The position numbers and the translations under genes were made by a program. 64,000 nucleotides of DNA. It comes from Lutibacter sp. Hel_I_33_5 (GTDB lineage: Bacteria > Bacteroidota > Bacteroidia > Flavobacteriales > Flavobacteriaceae). Below are positions 48,762 to 57,239 of this stretch, piece by piece. Below the pieces are notes generated by a model. It was not told the origin of the DNA, ran no database searches, and saw only the letters and a program-made list of their open reading frames with translations. The stretch lies in assembly GCF_007827455.1 (NCBI RefSeq), contig NZ_VISM01000001.1:1465501-1529500 (forward strand). Direction: 5' to 3'. Each line of letters opens with the position of its first letter. Within the stretch, counting starts at the first letter, position 1.

Positions 48762-49946
48762 TTATTTAATATTTCTGTTTAAACGTTCTCTTAGTCTATT
48801 TTTTAACTCATCTAAATACATTAAATTAATTCTGTATTCAGTATCTCCTTTTTTATTTTGAGTAGTTCTTATCAAGTTTTTTTCAAGTAATTTTTCAATT
48901 GTTAATCTACTTTGTCTGTTAGAGTTTCTTAATACCACATTAAGTTCATTAATGGTTAAAGCTCTATGTTGAAAAATTGCTTCTAGAATGAATAAATCAC
49001 TTAATTTAAGTTCTTCAATTATTTTAGGTTCATAGGGTTTTATGTACACCGATTTTTCCTTGACATTAAAGGCTGAGTTTCTAGCATATAAAATTGCTTT
49101 AGACATATTCCCATTTGCAAATTCAAATAGTTTTTTAAAAAACAACTCTTCTAACTGTTTCTGTCGTTCTTCTTTTGATAATTTTTTTAGTTGATTTTCT
49201 AACTTTTTTGTAATAGTGTCAGGCTTTAAAAAGACCATAGAATATCCAGAGTTCCTTGCTAGAATATCTTCTTTTAATTCTTGATTTTCAATTGGATTTA
49301 AATTGATTACATATGGAAAATGCGAAGAGAAAAATTTTACTCTATTTAAAAAGTAAAAAGAATATTTGTTTACAGAGATTATCCAGTAAATATGCTTTTT
49401 TGTTGCGTGTAAAAACAATAAAAAATCTTCAAGTAAATTAAATCCGTTTATTTTTCTAATGAACAAACGTTCAATATTTTCAAGAATAATTACTGATTCT
49501 TCTATATTTTCAACAATATAATCTTTAAGATCTTTTAGTGTTTTAAACTCCTGGTCTATCTGTAAATCTTTTTGTAAGTGATTGATTAACTTTTGATAGG
49601 TATCAATAGCTTCGTGACTTTCTAAAATTCTAGCTGAAGGATAAATATAAGTACTTGCATGTAATAAAGACGTTGCTCCCTCTCCAGGATTTGTAACAAC
49701 TAATAATGGAGCTTTTACAATTTTCCAATTATCATAGGCTCTTTCTAGACTTAATAATCCATTTTCTCTTCCTTTTAAAGCTTCCTTACTTTGTAAAGAA
49801 TATAGAGTAAATCGTTCTAGATATTCATCTGGTAATTGTCTAATTTCTTCTGCTTCTTCAATTAAAGAAACTTCTTCATCAGTTTCAATATCGAGAACTT
49901 TAAAGATTATATTTTTAAATTTTTGCCACTTTTCTGAAGAAAACAT
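48762..49946 (-). CDS. AAA-like protein with degenerate P-loop and winged helix
   Basis: The 394-residue soluble protein has a P-loop-like segment VTNPGEGATSLL (residues 84-95) in which the usual Lys is Ala91, a Walker B-like SVIILENIERL (about 155), a sensor-like WIISVNKYSF, and a C-terminal winged helix (about 320-390; LTINELNVVLRNSNRQSRLTIEKLLEKN). The order resembles STAND/AAA NTPases with an HTH, but nucleotide hydrolysis is doubtful without the Lys. It is directly upstream of the MscS gene and may regulate or anchor the channel; this is inferred only from the coupling. Confidence 0.7.
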   Translation of the reverse strand: MFSSEKWQKFKNIIFKVLDIETDEEVSLIEEAEEIRQLPDEYLERFTLYSLQSKEALKGRENGLLSLERAYDNWKIVKAPLLVVTNPGEGATSLLHASTYIYPSARILESHEAIDTYQKLINHLQKDLQIDQEFKTLKDLKDYIVENIEESVIILENIERLFIRKINGFNLLEDFLLFLHATKKHIYWIISVNKYSFYFLNRVKFFSSHFPYVINLNPIENQELKEDILARNSGYSMVFLKPDTITKKLENQLKKLSKEERQKQLEELFFKKLFEFANGNMSKAILYARNSAFNVKEKSVYIKPYEPKIIEELKLSDLFILEAIFQHRALTINELNVVLRNSNRQSRLTIEKLLEKNLIRTTQNKKGDTEYRINLMYLDELKNRLRERLNRNIK

Positions 49947-50002
49947 CTATTCCAATTTATGAATAGTAAATATAATCAATAGAAATGAAAATTACTAGGC
50001 AC

Positions 50003-50035
50003 AAAAAAAGGCTTTCAAAATTGAAAGCCTTTTTA
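50003..50035 (-). terminator. Terminator of the act-cox operon
   Basis: AAAAAGGCTTTC and GAAAGCCTTTTT form a 12-bp stem around AAAATT, flanked by A and T runs. It lies just downstream of ctaD on the minus strand. Confidence 0.9.
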
Positions 50036-50051
50036 TAAAATTTATATTTTT

Positions 50052-51821
50052 TTAAGAGGGTTCTTCACCGTCTTTTAATGGTGTAGTTTGTAGTACAAAA
50101 TCTTGTCCGTGAACATATTCTCCATTTTCATCAACCTTACTATAGTCATATGCCCAACGATGAACTTCAGGAATTTTACCTGGCCAGTTTCCATGGATAT
50201 GTTCTACTGGAGTTGTCCATTCAATTGTATTTGAATTCCAAGGGTTTTGAGATGCTTTATTTCCTCTTTTAATCGAGATAAAGAAGTTTGCTAAGAAAAT
50301 AATCTGAGCCAATCCTCCAATTAAGGCAAATATGGTAATTACAACATTAATATCTGCTAAATCATCAAACATTGGAAAGTTTGTATTTGTATAATATCTA
50401 CGTGGTAATCCAGCTAAACCAATAAAGTGCATTGGCCAAAATACTCCGTATGCACAAATAATTGTAATCCAGAAATGCCAATATCCTAAGGTCTTATTCA
50501 TCATTCTACCATACATTTTTGGAAACCAATGATAAATCCCGGCATACATTCCGAAGATAGCAGAAACCCCCATTACTAAGTGGAAATGTGCTACAACAAA
50601 ATACGTATCATGAATATTAATATCTAGAGCAGAATCTCCTAAAACTAATCCTGTTAAACCTCCTGTAACGAATGTAGAAACTAATCCGATAGAGAATAAC
50701 ATGGCAGGGTTTAATTGTAGATTTCCTTTCCAGAGTGTGGTAATATAATTAAATGCTTTTACCGCTGATGGGATTGCAATTAATACCGTTGTAAACGTAA
50801 ACACAGATCCTAAGAAAGGATTCATTCCTGAAATAAACATATGGTGTCCCCAAACAATTGTAGATAAAAATGCAATTGCCATAATAGACATCACCATCGC
50901 TCTATATCCGAAAATTGGTTTTCTAGAATGTGTCGATATAATTTCTGATGTTATTCCTAATGCTGGTAATAATACAATATATACTTCTGGATGTCCTAAG
51001 AACCAAAATAAGTGTTCAAATAATACCGGCGACCCTCCTTGATAATGTAATACTTCTCCAGAAATAAATATATCTGATAAGTAAAACGATGTTCCAAAAC
51101 TTCTATCAAAAATTAATAATAATGCTGCAGATAATAAAACTGGGAAAGAAACTACACCAATAATTGCAGTGATAAAGAATGCCCACATTGTAAGAGGCAA
51201 TCTTGTCATTTTCATTCCTTTTGTTCTTAAATTGAAAATTGTTACGATATAGTTTAACGATCCAATTAATGAGGATGCAATAAATATTGCCATAGAAACT
51301 AACCATAACGTCATCCCTGCTCCAGAGCCTGGAATGGCTTGAGGTAATGCACTTAATGGTGGATAAATTGTCCAACCTGCTGATGCTGGTCCAGCTTCAA
51401 CAAATAAAGAGATAACCATTAAAATACTTGATATAAAGAATAACCAATACGATATCATGTTTAAGAAACCTGATGCCATATCTCTTGCTCCAATTTGTAG
51501 TGGTATTAATAAGTTAGAGAATGTACCACTTAATCCAGCTGTTAATACAAAGAATACCATAATGGTACCGTGTATAGTAACTAATGCCAAATACATATCT
51601 GGATTCATTACACCATCTGTTTGATGTGGTCCTAAAAATGCTTCAATGATCGAAAATGATTTTTCTGGCCATGCTATTTGTAAACGAAATAACATTGACA
51701 TAAACACTCCAATAACACCCATAATCATACCTGTGATTAGGAATTGCTTCGAAATCATTTTATGATCTTGACTGAAAATATATTTTGTTACAAATGTTTC
51801 TTTATGATGATGATCTGACAT
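50052..51821 (-). CDS. ctaD: Cytochrome c oxidase subunit I
   Basis: The 589-residue membrane protein has twelve or more helices and the haem-copper ligands: haem a His in HGTIMVFF, Cu-B His-Tyr in WFLGHPEVYI, the HHMFISG pair, and the final haem ligands in YFVVAHFHLVMG. It reduces oxygen and pumps protons, fed by subunit II. It is the last gene of the act-cox operon; a gene for subunit III is not found next to it. Length is somewhat larger than the usual 530-550 because of an extended C-terminus. Confidence 0.97.
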   Translation of the reverse strand: MSDHHHKETFVTKYIFSQDHKMISKQFLITGMIMGVIGVFMSMLFRLQIAWPEKSFSIIEAFLGPHQTDGVMNPDMYLALVTIHGTIMVFFVLTAGLSGTFSNLLIPLQIGARDMASGFLNMISYWLFFISSILMVISLFVEAGPASAGWTIYPPLSALPQAIPGSGAGMTLWLVSMAIFIASSLIGSLNYIVTIFNLRTKGMKMTRLPLTMWAFFITAIIGVVSFPVLLSAALLLIFDRSFGTSFYLSDIFISGEVLHYQGGSPVLFEHLFWFLGHPEVYIVLLPALGITSEIISTHSRKPIFGYRAMVMSIMAIAFLSTIVWGHHMFISGMNPFLGSVFTFTTVLIAIPSAVKAFNYITTLWKGNLQLNPAMLFSIGLVSTFVTGGLTGLVLGDSALDINIHDTYFVVAHFHLVMGVSAIFGMYAGIYHWFPKMYGRMMNKTLGYWHFWITIICAYGVFWPMHFIGLAGLPRRYYTNTNFPMFDDLADINVVITIFALIGGLAQIIFLANFFISIKRGNKASQNPWNSNTIEWTTPVEHIHGNWPGKIPEVHRWAYDYSKVDENGEYVHGQDFVLQTTPLKDGEEPS

Positions 51822-51854
51822 AATCTTGTAATTTGTAGTATCTCTTTTAAATTC

Positions 51855-52859
51855 TTATTTAATAACTTCTGCTAAGGTTGGTTGTTCTGCTAACCAAGCT
51901 TTGTATTCTGCTTCTTCTACAACTGTAATTTTCATTTGCATGTTGTAATGTGATGCTCCACAAATTTTATTACAAAGTAATAAGTAATCAAAAACATAAG
52001 GGTCTTCCCCTTTAGCTTTTCTAATTTTATTAATTACTTCATTTTTCGCAATTACTTCTTCGTTTAACCTCATTTCCTCAGTTGTAAACTTTGGTGTAAA
52101 ACCAAACTCTGTAACCATACCAGGAACACAATTCATCTGCGCTCTAAAGTGTGGCATATATGCTGAGTGTAAAACATCTTGCGAACGGAACTTGAAATGT
52201 ACTTTTTTACCTTTTGGTAAGTATAATTCTGTCGCATAGATATCATCTTGAGAGTTTTTATCAGACATATCAACACCAATTGTATTAATACCTTTAATAA
52301 AGTTTACGTTCCCAAGACCTAATGTGTTATCAGCTCCAGCATAACGTGCTTCCCATTGAAATTGTTTTGCATACACTTCTATAACAATAGAATCATCATC
52401 AGATAAATCCATCATGTTGTTCCATTGCCATAATCCATATCCAATTAAAACAACAATTACAATTGCAGGGATGGTTGTCCAGATAATTTCTAATTTATGA
52501 CTATCTGCAAAAAACAATGCTTTGTTTTCTTTCTTTCCTCTATACTTAAAAGTAAAGTAGAATATTAAGAATTGCATGATAAATTGAACTATACCAATTA
52601 ACCAAAACGTAATGTCAAATAAATTATCATCATGTTCTCCTTCAATAGATGCAGATTCTGGCAACATTAACACGTTCATTGCAATTAAACAATAAACCAT
52701 CGCAGCATAAAAACCAACAGTAAAAAGAATTGCTAATTTACCTTGTGTGTCATTATCTTTATCGGTAGCAATATCACCTCTTAGGTTCATGATTCTGGTT
52801 ATCTGCCAAAAACTTACTCCTATTGCAACAGCTATTAAAATATAAAATAGAGCTAGCAT
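51855..52859 (-). CDS. coxB: Cytochrome c oxidase subunit II
   Basis: The 334-residue protein has an N-terminal helix and two further membrane segments (about 35-60, 85-110 and 128-150). The periplasmic cupredoxin domain contains the Cu-A site CNKICGASHYNM (CxxxCxxxHxxM) and the preceding His in HSAYMPHFR. It accepts electrons from cytochrome c or directly from alternative complex III. An insert of about 40 residues (MRLNEEVIAKNEVINKIRKAKGEDPYVFD) before the Cu-A motif is present. Upstream of ctaD by 33 bases. Confidence 0.95.
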   Translation of the reverse strand: MLALFYILIAVAIGVSFWQITRIMNLRGDIATDKDNDTQGKLAILFTVGFYAAMVYCLIAMNVLMLPESASIEGEHDDNLFDITFWLIGIVQFIMQFLIFYFTFKYRGKKENKALFFADSHKLEIIWTTIPAIVIVVLIGYGLWQWNNMMDLSDDDSIVIEVYAKQFQWEARYAGADNTLGLGNVNFIKGINTIGVDMSDKNSQDDIYATELYLPKGKKVHFKFRSQDVLHSAYMPHFRAQMNCVPGMVTEFGFTPKFTTEEMRLNEEVIAKNEVINKIRKAKGEDPYVFDYLLLCNKICGASHYNMQMKITVVEEAEYKAWLAEQPTLAEVIK

Positions 52860-52894
52860 ATTATTTTGTCTTAATTTATTTTAATTCTTTATTA

Positions 52895-54352
52895 TTAATG
52901 ATGGTCTTTAGCACTTTCTCCTCTATGCTCAATATTGTAATAGTGGAAATGCTCACTTTCTTTTAAGAACGGATTCCCTTCTGGAACAGCACTTGCTTTT
53001 GCAAATGAACTAAATGTAGCATAAATAAATATTCCTAAGAAAAACGCTATAGAACTTAGTTCTGGTATTCCAATAAACCATTGTGCTCCAACTGTAGCAG
53101 GCATTATCATAACAAAAACATCAATATAATGTCCTGCTAAGATTACTAAACCTCCAATGACAACAAACCAAGGAATACTTTTAAAATCACTATTGATTAA
53201 AAGTAAGATTGGAAATGCAAAGTTCATGGCAACCATTCCTAAAAACGGTAATTTATATTCTGCAAAACGCATTGCAAAATAAGTTGTTTCTTCTGGAATG
53301 TCTGCATACCAGATTAACATAAATTGTGCAAACCATAAATAGGTCCAGAATACAGAAAAACCAAACATAAATTTTGCTAAATCATGTATATGACTATCAT
53401 TTACTCTTGGTAAATATCCTTTAGAACGTAAATAGATCGTTACAAAAGCTATAGTTGTTAATGCGCTTACTAATAAAGTAGCTAAAACATACCAACCAAA
53501 TAAGGTCGAGAACCAGTGAGGATCTAAGCCCATAATCCAATCCCAAACTGCCATACTTTCTGTAAGCATAAATAAGAATAAGAAAACAACTGATATATTA
53601 TAGTTTCTTTTATATGTTTTATTACCATCGTTTGCAGTATCTTCTGCAATAGAATTCTTACGGATAAACCATCTATAAGCATTCCAAATTGCTAAATAAA
53701 TAACACTTCTTATTGCCCAACCTGGTAAATTAATCCACCAAGATTTACCATCTACTATGGCATCATATTTATCATGTCCTGGCGTAAATGTTCCTTCTGC
53801 CATCCAAGAAAACAAATGATTATAATGCATTGCTGAAGCAGCAATAACTAATAACATAATAATTGATGTAGGCACTAAGTTAGCCGTAATTGCTTCCATT
53901 ACTCTAAATAAAACAATAGACCAACCAGATTGTGCAACACGTTGTGCTGCATAAAAAGCTAATACTAATAACGTAACACCTAAAAAGAAAAATAAAGCTA
54001 CATAAAAAGCAGACCAAGGTCTATTTTGTAATTGATTAAAAACATGTTCTGCATGTGCATCATCATGAGATGTTCCATGAGAATCAACAGCTGCATGGGC
54101 GTCTTTTACTTTTTCTACGTGATTAGCGTGAGTTTCTTCTCCATGTGCGTGCGTCTCTTCTTTCTTTTTTTCGTGATGATTTTCAACAGCATGCGAATCT
54201 CCATGAGCACCATGAGCTGCTTGGTGTGCTAAAATTTCTTTAGCTTCTTCAACTGTTTTTGGAGCAGTTAAAAAACCGTATCCTATACCTAATGCTCCTA
54301 AGATCATTAAGATTATTGAGAACATTTTTAATTTACCTGAGAATTGATACAT
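52895..54352 (-). CDS. actF: Alternative complex III subunit ActF (quinol:cytochrome c oxidoreductase)
   Basis: The 485-residue membrane protein has about ten helices and the NrfD-like plan seen in ActF (WWINLPGWAIRSVIYLAIW, VFWTYLWFAQFMLIWYADIPEE). Together with ActC it forms the membrane part of the complex. Between helix 1 and helix 2 (residues 43-103) there are 15 His in 61 residues, a charged His/Glu-rich segment that could bind metal. It is the sixth gene of the operon, 26 bases after actE. Confidence 0.93.
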   Translation of the reverse strand: MYQFSGKLKMFSIILMILGALGIGYGFLTAPKTVEEAKEILAHQAAHGAHGDSHAVENHHEKKKEETHAHGEETHANHVEKVKDAHAAVDSHGTSHDDAHAEHVFNQLQNRPWSAFYVALFFFLGVTLLVLAFYAAQRVAQSGWSIVLFRVMEAITANLVPTSIIMLLVIAASAMHYNHLFSWMAEGTFTPGHDKYDAIVDGKSWWINLPGWAIRSVIYLAIWNAYRWFIRKNSIAEDTANDGNKTYKRNYNISVVFLFLFMLTESMAVWDWIMGLDPHWFSTLFGWYVLATLLVSALTTIAFVTIYLRSKGYLPRVNDSHIHDLAKFMFGFSVFWTYLWFAQFMLIWYADIPEETTYFAMRFAEYKLPFLGMVAMNFAFPILLLINSDFKSIPWFVVIGGLVILAGHYIDVFVMIMPATVGAQWFIGIPELSSIAFFLGIFIYATFSSFAKASAVPEGNPFLKESEHFHYYNIEHRGESAKDHH

Positions 54353-54378
54353 ATCTTTAGTATTCTATCTTTTTGTAA

Positions 54379-54927
54379 TTATTTTGTTAATTCTGTACGT
54401 AATTTCTCTACGTATTGCACAACTTCCCAACGTTCATTGGTATTTAATTGTGATGAATGAGAACCCATTAAGTTTTTACCATACATAATAACATGGTAAA
54501 TACTTCCTGCATTAATATCTCTATCTTTATAATTAGGAATTCCTGCGAATTTCTCTCTCGTTGTTAATGTTCCTTCTCCATCACCTTTTTTACCATGACA
54601 AATAGCACAATAGATATCGTAGTTCTTTTTACCATTTGCTAAACTCTCTTCAGTTACTTCTAAAGGATTTGTTAGTTCAGCTTTTGCTTTCTCATAACCT
54701 TCGTTAGTATCTGCAATATCATAAGCTGGCTGCCCTCCTCTAGGAATAGTCCCAGCAACTGGTTTTAAGTTAACTGCTTTTCCGTTTAATCCATCAACAC
54801 CATTTACATCATAAGGTACAGACACATACATATCTGGCATATATTGTACTTGAGGCGTACGTTTATCGTTACAAGAAATGATACTTGAAACTACAACTAA
54901 AGCGATAAGTAATTTAAAATGTTTCAT
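54379..54927 (-). CDS. actE: Alternative complex III subunit ActE (monohaem cytochrome c lipoprotein)
   Basis: The 182-residue protein has a lipoprotein signal (SSIISC, Cys at residue 19) and one class I cytochrome c domain with CAICHG (about residue 110) and a likely Met ligand in MYGKNLMGSH. In the complex it passes electrons to the oxidase or a soluble cytochrome. It lies 11 bases after actD. Residues 25-100 contain the conserved ActE N-terminal segment DMYVSVPYDVN, GTIPRGG. Confidence 0.94.
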   Translation of the reverse strand: MKHFKLLIALVVVSSIISCNDKRTPQVQYMPDMYVSVPYDVNGVDGLNGKAVNLKPVAGTIPRGGQPAYDIADTNEGYEKAKAELTNPLEVTEESLANGKKNYDIYCAICHGKKGDGEGTLTTREKFAGIPNYKDRDINAGSIYHVIMYGKNLMGSHSSQLNTNERWEVVQYVEKLRTELTK

Positions 54928-54938
54928 TATCTATTGAC

Positions 54939-55466
54939 TTAGTGGGTATCTACTACATTAATTTCTACAGCGCCAGTATCTGCTAATAAAGACTTAATCT
55001 CATCTTCATTATTATGAACTGGAATTTCCATTAAAAAATGATCATCTGTTGTTCTTGGGTCTGGATTTTCAGCTTTCTTAAATGGCCATATTCTACTTCG
55101 CATATAAAAAGTAATTACCATTAAATGCGCTGCAAAAAATACCGTTAATTCAAACATAATTGGAACAAATGCTGGCATATTTTCTGCCCAAGAAAAACTT
55201 GGTTTACCACCAATATCTTGTGGCCAATCATGAATCATTGTATACCAAGTAAGCCAAATAGCAGTACTTAATCCTACAATTCCAAACATAAAAGATGCAA
55301 TTGCAATTCTTGTTGGCGCTAATCCCATGGCTTTATCTAAACCGTGCACAGGAAAAGGGCAAAATACTTCTTCTATATGATGATGTGCTCCTTTAACTTT
55401 CTTAACTGCGTCTAATAAGACTTCGTCATCATTATAAAATGCGTGAATAACTTTTGAAGATCCCAT
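54939..55466 (-). CDS. actD: Alternative complex III subunit ActD
   Basis: The 175-residue protein has two membrane helices (about 55-78 and 97-120) and the ActD (DUF3341) pattern VIHAFYNDDEVLLDAVKKVKGAHHHIEEVFCPFPVHGLDKAMG. It is a structural subunit of the complex without cofactor. It starts two bases after the actC stop, consistent with one operon. Confidence 0.95.
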   Translation of the reverse strand: MGSSKVIHAFYNDDEVLLDAVKKVKGAHHHIEEVFCPFPVHGLDKAMGLAPTRIAIASFMFGIVGLSTAIWLTWYTMIHDWPQDIGGKPSFSWAENMPAFVPIMFELTVFFAAHLMVITFYMRSRIWPFKKAENPDPRTTDDHFLMEIPVHNNEDEIKSLLADTGAVEINVVDTH

Positions 55467-55468
55467 AA

Positions 55469-57217
55469 TTATTCGTTTAATAATTTTTTAGCTTGTTCTG
55501 CCCAGTTATCACGTTCTGCTCTTCCAGGAAAAGATTTTGTGATACTGTCTAACAAGTCATATTCTTTTTTAGTCATTTTACTCACTTGTTGAAAAGTGAA
55601 TAATCCAATTCCATTTAAAACTCCTTCTAATTTTGGTCCAACACCGCTAATCTTTTTTAAATCGTCAGCAGTTTGAGTTTTGGCATCAAAAACACCAATA
55701 GTTCCAAATAAACTTTTTAATTTATCAGCAGAATCACTAACAGCATCTGTTATATCTTCTACAATAGAAGTATCATCTTTTTTGGATGCTTCAACATTTC
55801 TTGGTTTCGTTTCTATTGGACCAGTTGCATTTTTACCATCTCTTCTTTTCTTATAGAATTCTCCAGAAGATTTCAAGATGGTCTTTACTTCCGCTTGCGC
55901 GATAACAGGGAATGTTCTTGCATATAATAAGAATAATACAAAGAAGAATCCTATGGTTCCAATAAAGATACCTACATCAACAAAAGTTGGTTCAAAACGC
56001 CACCATGTAGATGGTAAGTGCCCTTTACTTAATACAATAGCAATAATATCAAAACGCTCAAACCACATACCAATATTAATAAATATCGAAATGATGAATG
56101 ACCATATAAAACTTCTTCTAATTTTCTTAAACCATAATAATTGTGGCGTTAATATATTGAAGAATAATAATGAATAAAATGCCCAAGCATAAGGTCCTGT
56201 TGCAGCTCCAACAGATAAGTATGTGTAATTTTCATATGGCGATCCAGTATACCAAGCAATAAAGAATTCAGTTGCATAAGCTACTGCTACAATTCCACCT
56301 GTTAAGATGATAACTATATTCATATATTCAACGTGTAAACGTGTAATATAATCTTCCATATTCGTCACCTTTCTCATAATTCCTAATAAGGTTTGTACCA
56401 TGGCAAATCCTGAAAAAATTGCTCCTGCTACGAAATAAGGTGGGAATATTGTTGAGTGCCATCCTGGATTGATTGACGTAGCAAAGTCCATCGATACAAT
56501 TGTATGTACAGAAAGTACTAATGGTGTAGCTAAACCTGCAAGCACTAAAGATACTTCTTCAAAACGTTGCCAATCTTTTGCTCTACCAGACCAACCAAAA
56601 CTTAATAATGCATATATTTTTTTCTGAAAAGGCTTTACAGCTCTATCTCTAATCATTGCAAAATCTGGTAATAAACCTGTCCACCAGAAAACTAATGATA
56701 CAGATAAATACGTTGAGATTGCAAATACATCCCATAATAATGGTGAGTTAAAGTTAACCCATAATGATCCAAACTGATTTGGAATTGGCAATACCCAATA
56801 TCCATTCCATGGACGACCCATGTGAATAATTGGAAACAATCCTGCTTGAAAAACCGCAAAAATTGTCATTGCTTCTGCAGAACGGTTTATGGCCATTCTC
56901 CATTTTTGACGGAATAATAAAAGTACTGCTGAGATTAATGTACCAGCATGACCGATACCTACCCACCATACAAAGTTGGTAATATCCCAAGCCCAACCAA
57001 TATTTTTACTTAATCCCCAAACTCCAATACCTGTTCCAACAGTATAAAAGATACATCCAAATCCCCAAAGCATTGCTGCTAAAGAAATATAGAATGCCAT
57101 ATACCAGTTTCTATTTGCTTTTCCTTCAATAGGTCTAGCGATATCCTCGGTAATGTCATGGTAACTTTTATCACCTAATACTAAAGGTTCCCTAATGGGT
57201 GCTTCGTAATGAGACAT
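55469..57217 (-). CDS. actC: Alternative complex III subunit ActC with C-terminal helix-hairpin-helix extension
   Basis: The 582-residue NrfD-like protein has ten membrane helices (about 40-445; NFVWWVGIGHAGTLISAVLLLF, GRPWNGYWVLPIPNQ). ActC carries the quinol site together with ActB and ActF. Residues ~505-582 add a helix-hairpin-helix domain (DDLKKISGVGPKLEGVLNGIGLFTFQQVSKM), preceded by a charged linker (about 450-505). This extension is not part of the NrfD fold. It is placed between actB (22 bases upstream) and actD. Confidence 0.93.
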   Translation of the reverse strand: MSHYEAPIREPLVLGDKSYHDITEDIARPIEGKANRNWYMAFYISLAAMLWGFGCIFYTVGTGIGVWGLSKNIGWAWDITNFVWWVGIGHAGTLISAVLLLFRQKWRMAINRSAEAMTIFAVFQAGLFPIIHMGRPWNGYWVLPIPNQFGSLWVNFNSPLLWDVFAISTYLSVSLVFWWTGLLPDFAMIRDRAVKPFQKKIYALLSFGWSGRAKDWQRFEEVSLVLAGLATPLVLSVHTIVSMDFATSINPGWHSTIFPPYFVAGAIFSGFAMVQTLLGIMRKVTNMEDYITRLHVEYMNIVIILTGGIVAVAYATEFFIAWYTGSPYENYTYLSVGAATGPYAWAFYSLLFFNILTPQLLWFKKIRRSFIWSFIISIFINIGMWFERFDIIAIVLSKGHLPSTWWRFEPTFVDVGIFIGTIGFFFVLFLLYARTFPVIAQAEVKTILKSSGEFYKKRRDGKNATGPIETKPRNVEASKKDDTSIVEDITDAVSDSADKLKSLFGTIGVFDAKTQTADDLKKISGVGPKLEGVLNGIGLFTFQQVSKMTKKEYDLLDSITKSFPGRAERDNWAEQAKKLLNE

Positions 57218-57239
57218 ATTCTTATATCTTAATTTTTAA

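Noticed and set aside
51106..51375. Open frame inside ctaD
   Set aside because: It lies on the coding strand of ctaD in another frame, without a plausible start region or domain; a shadow of the real gene.
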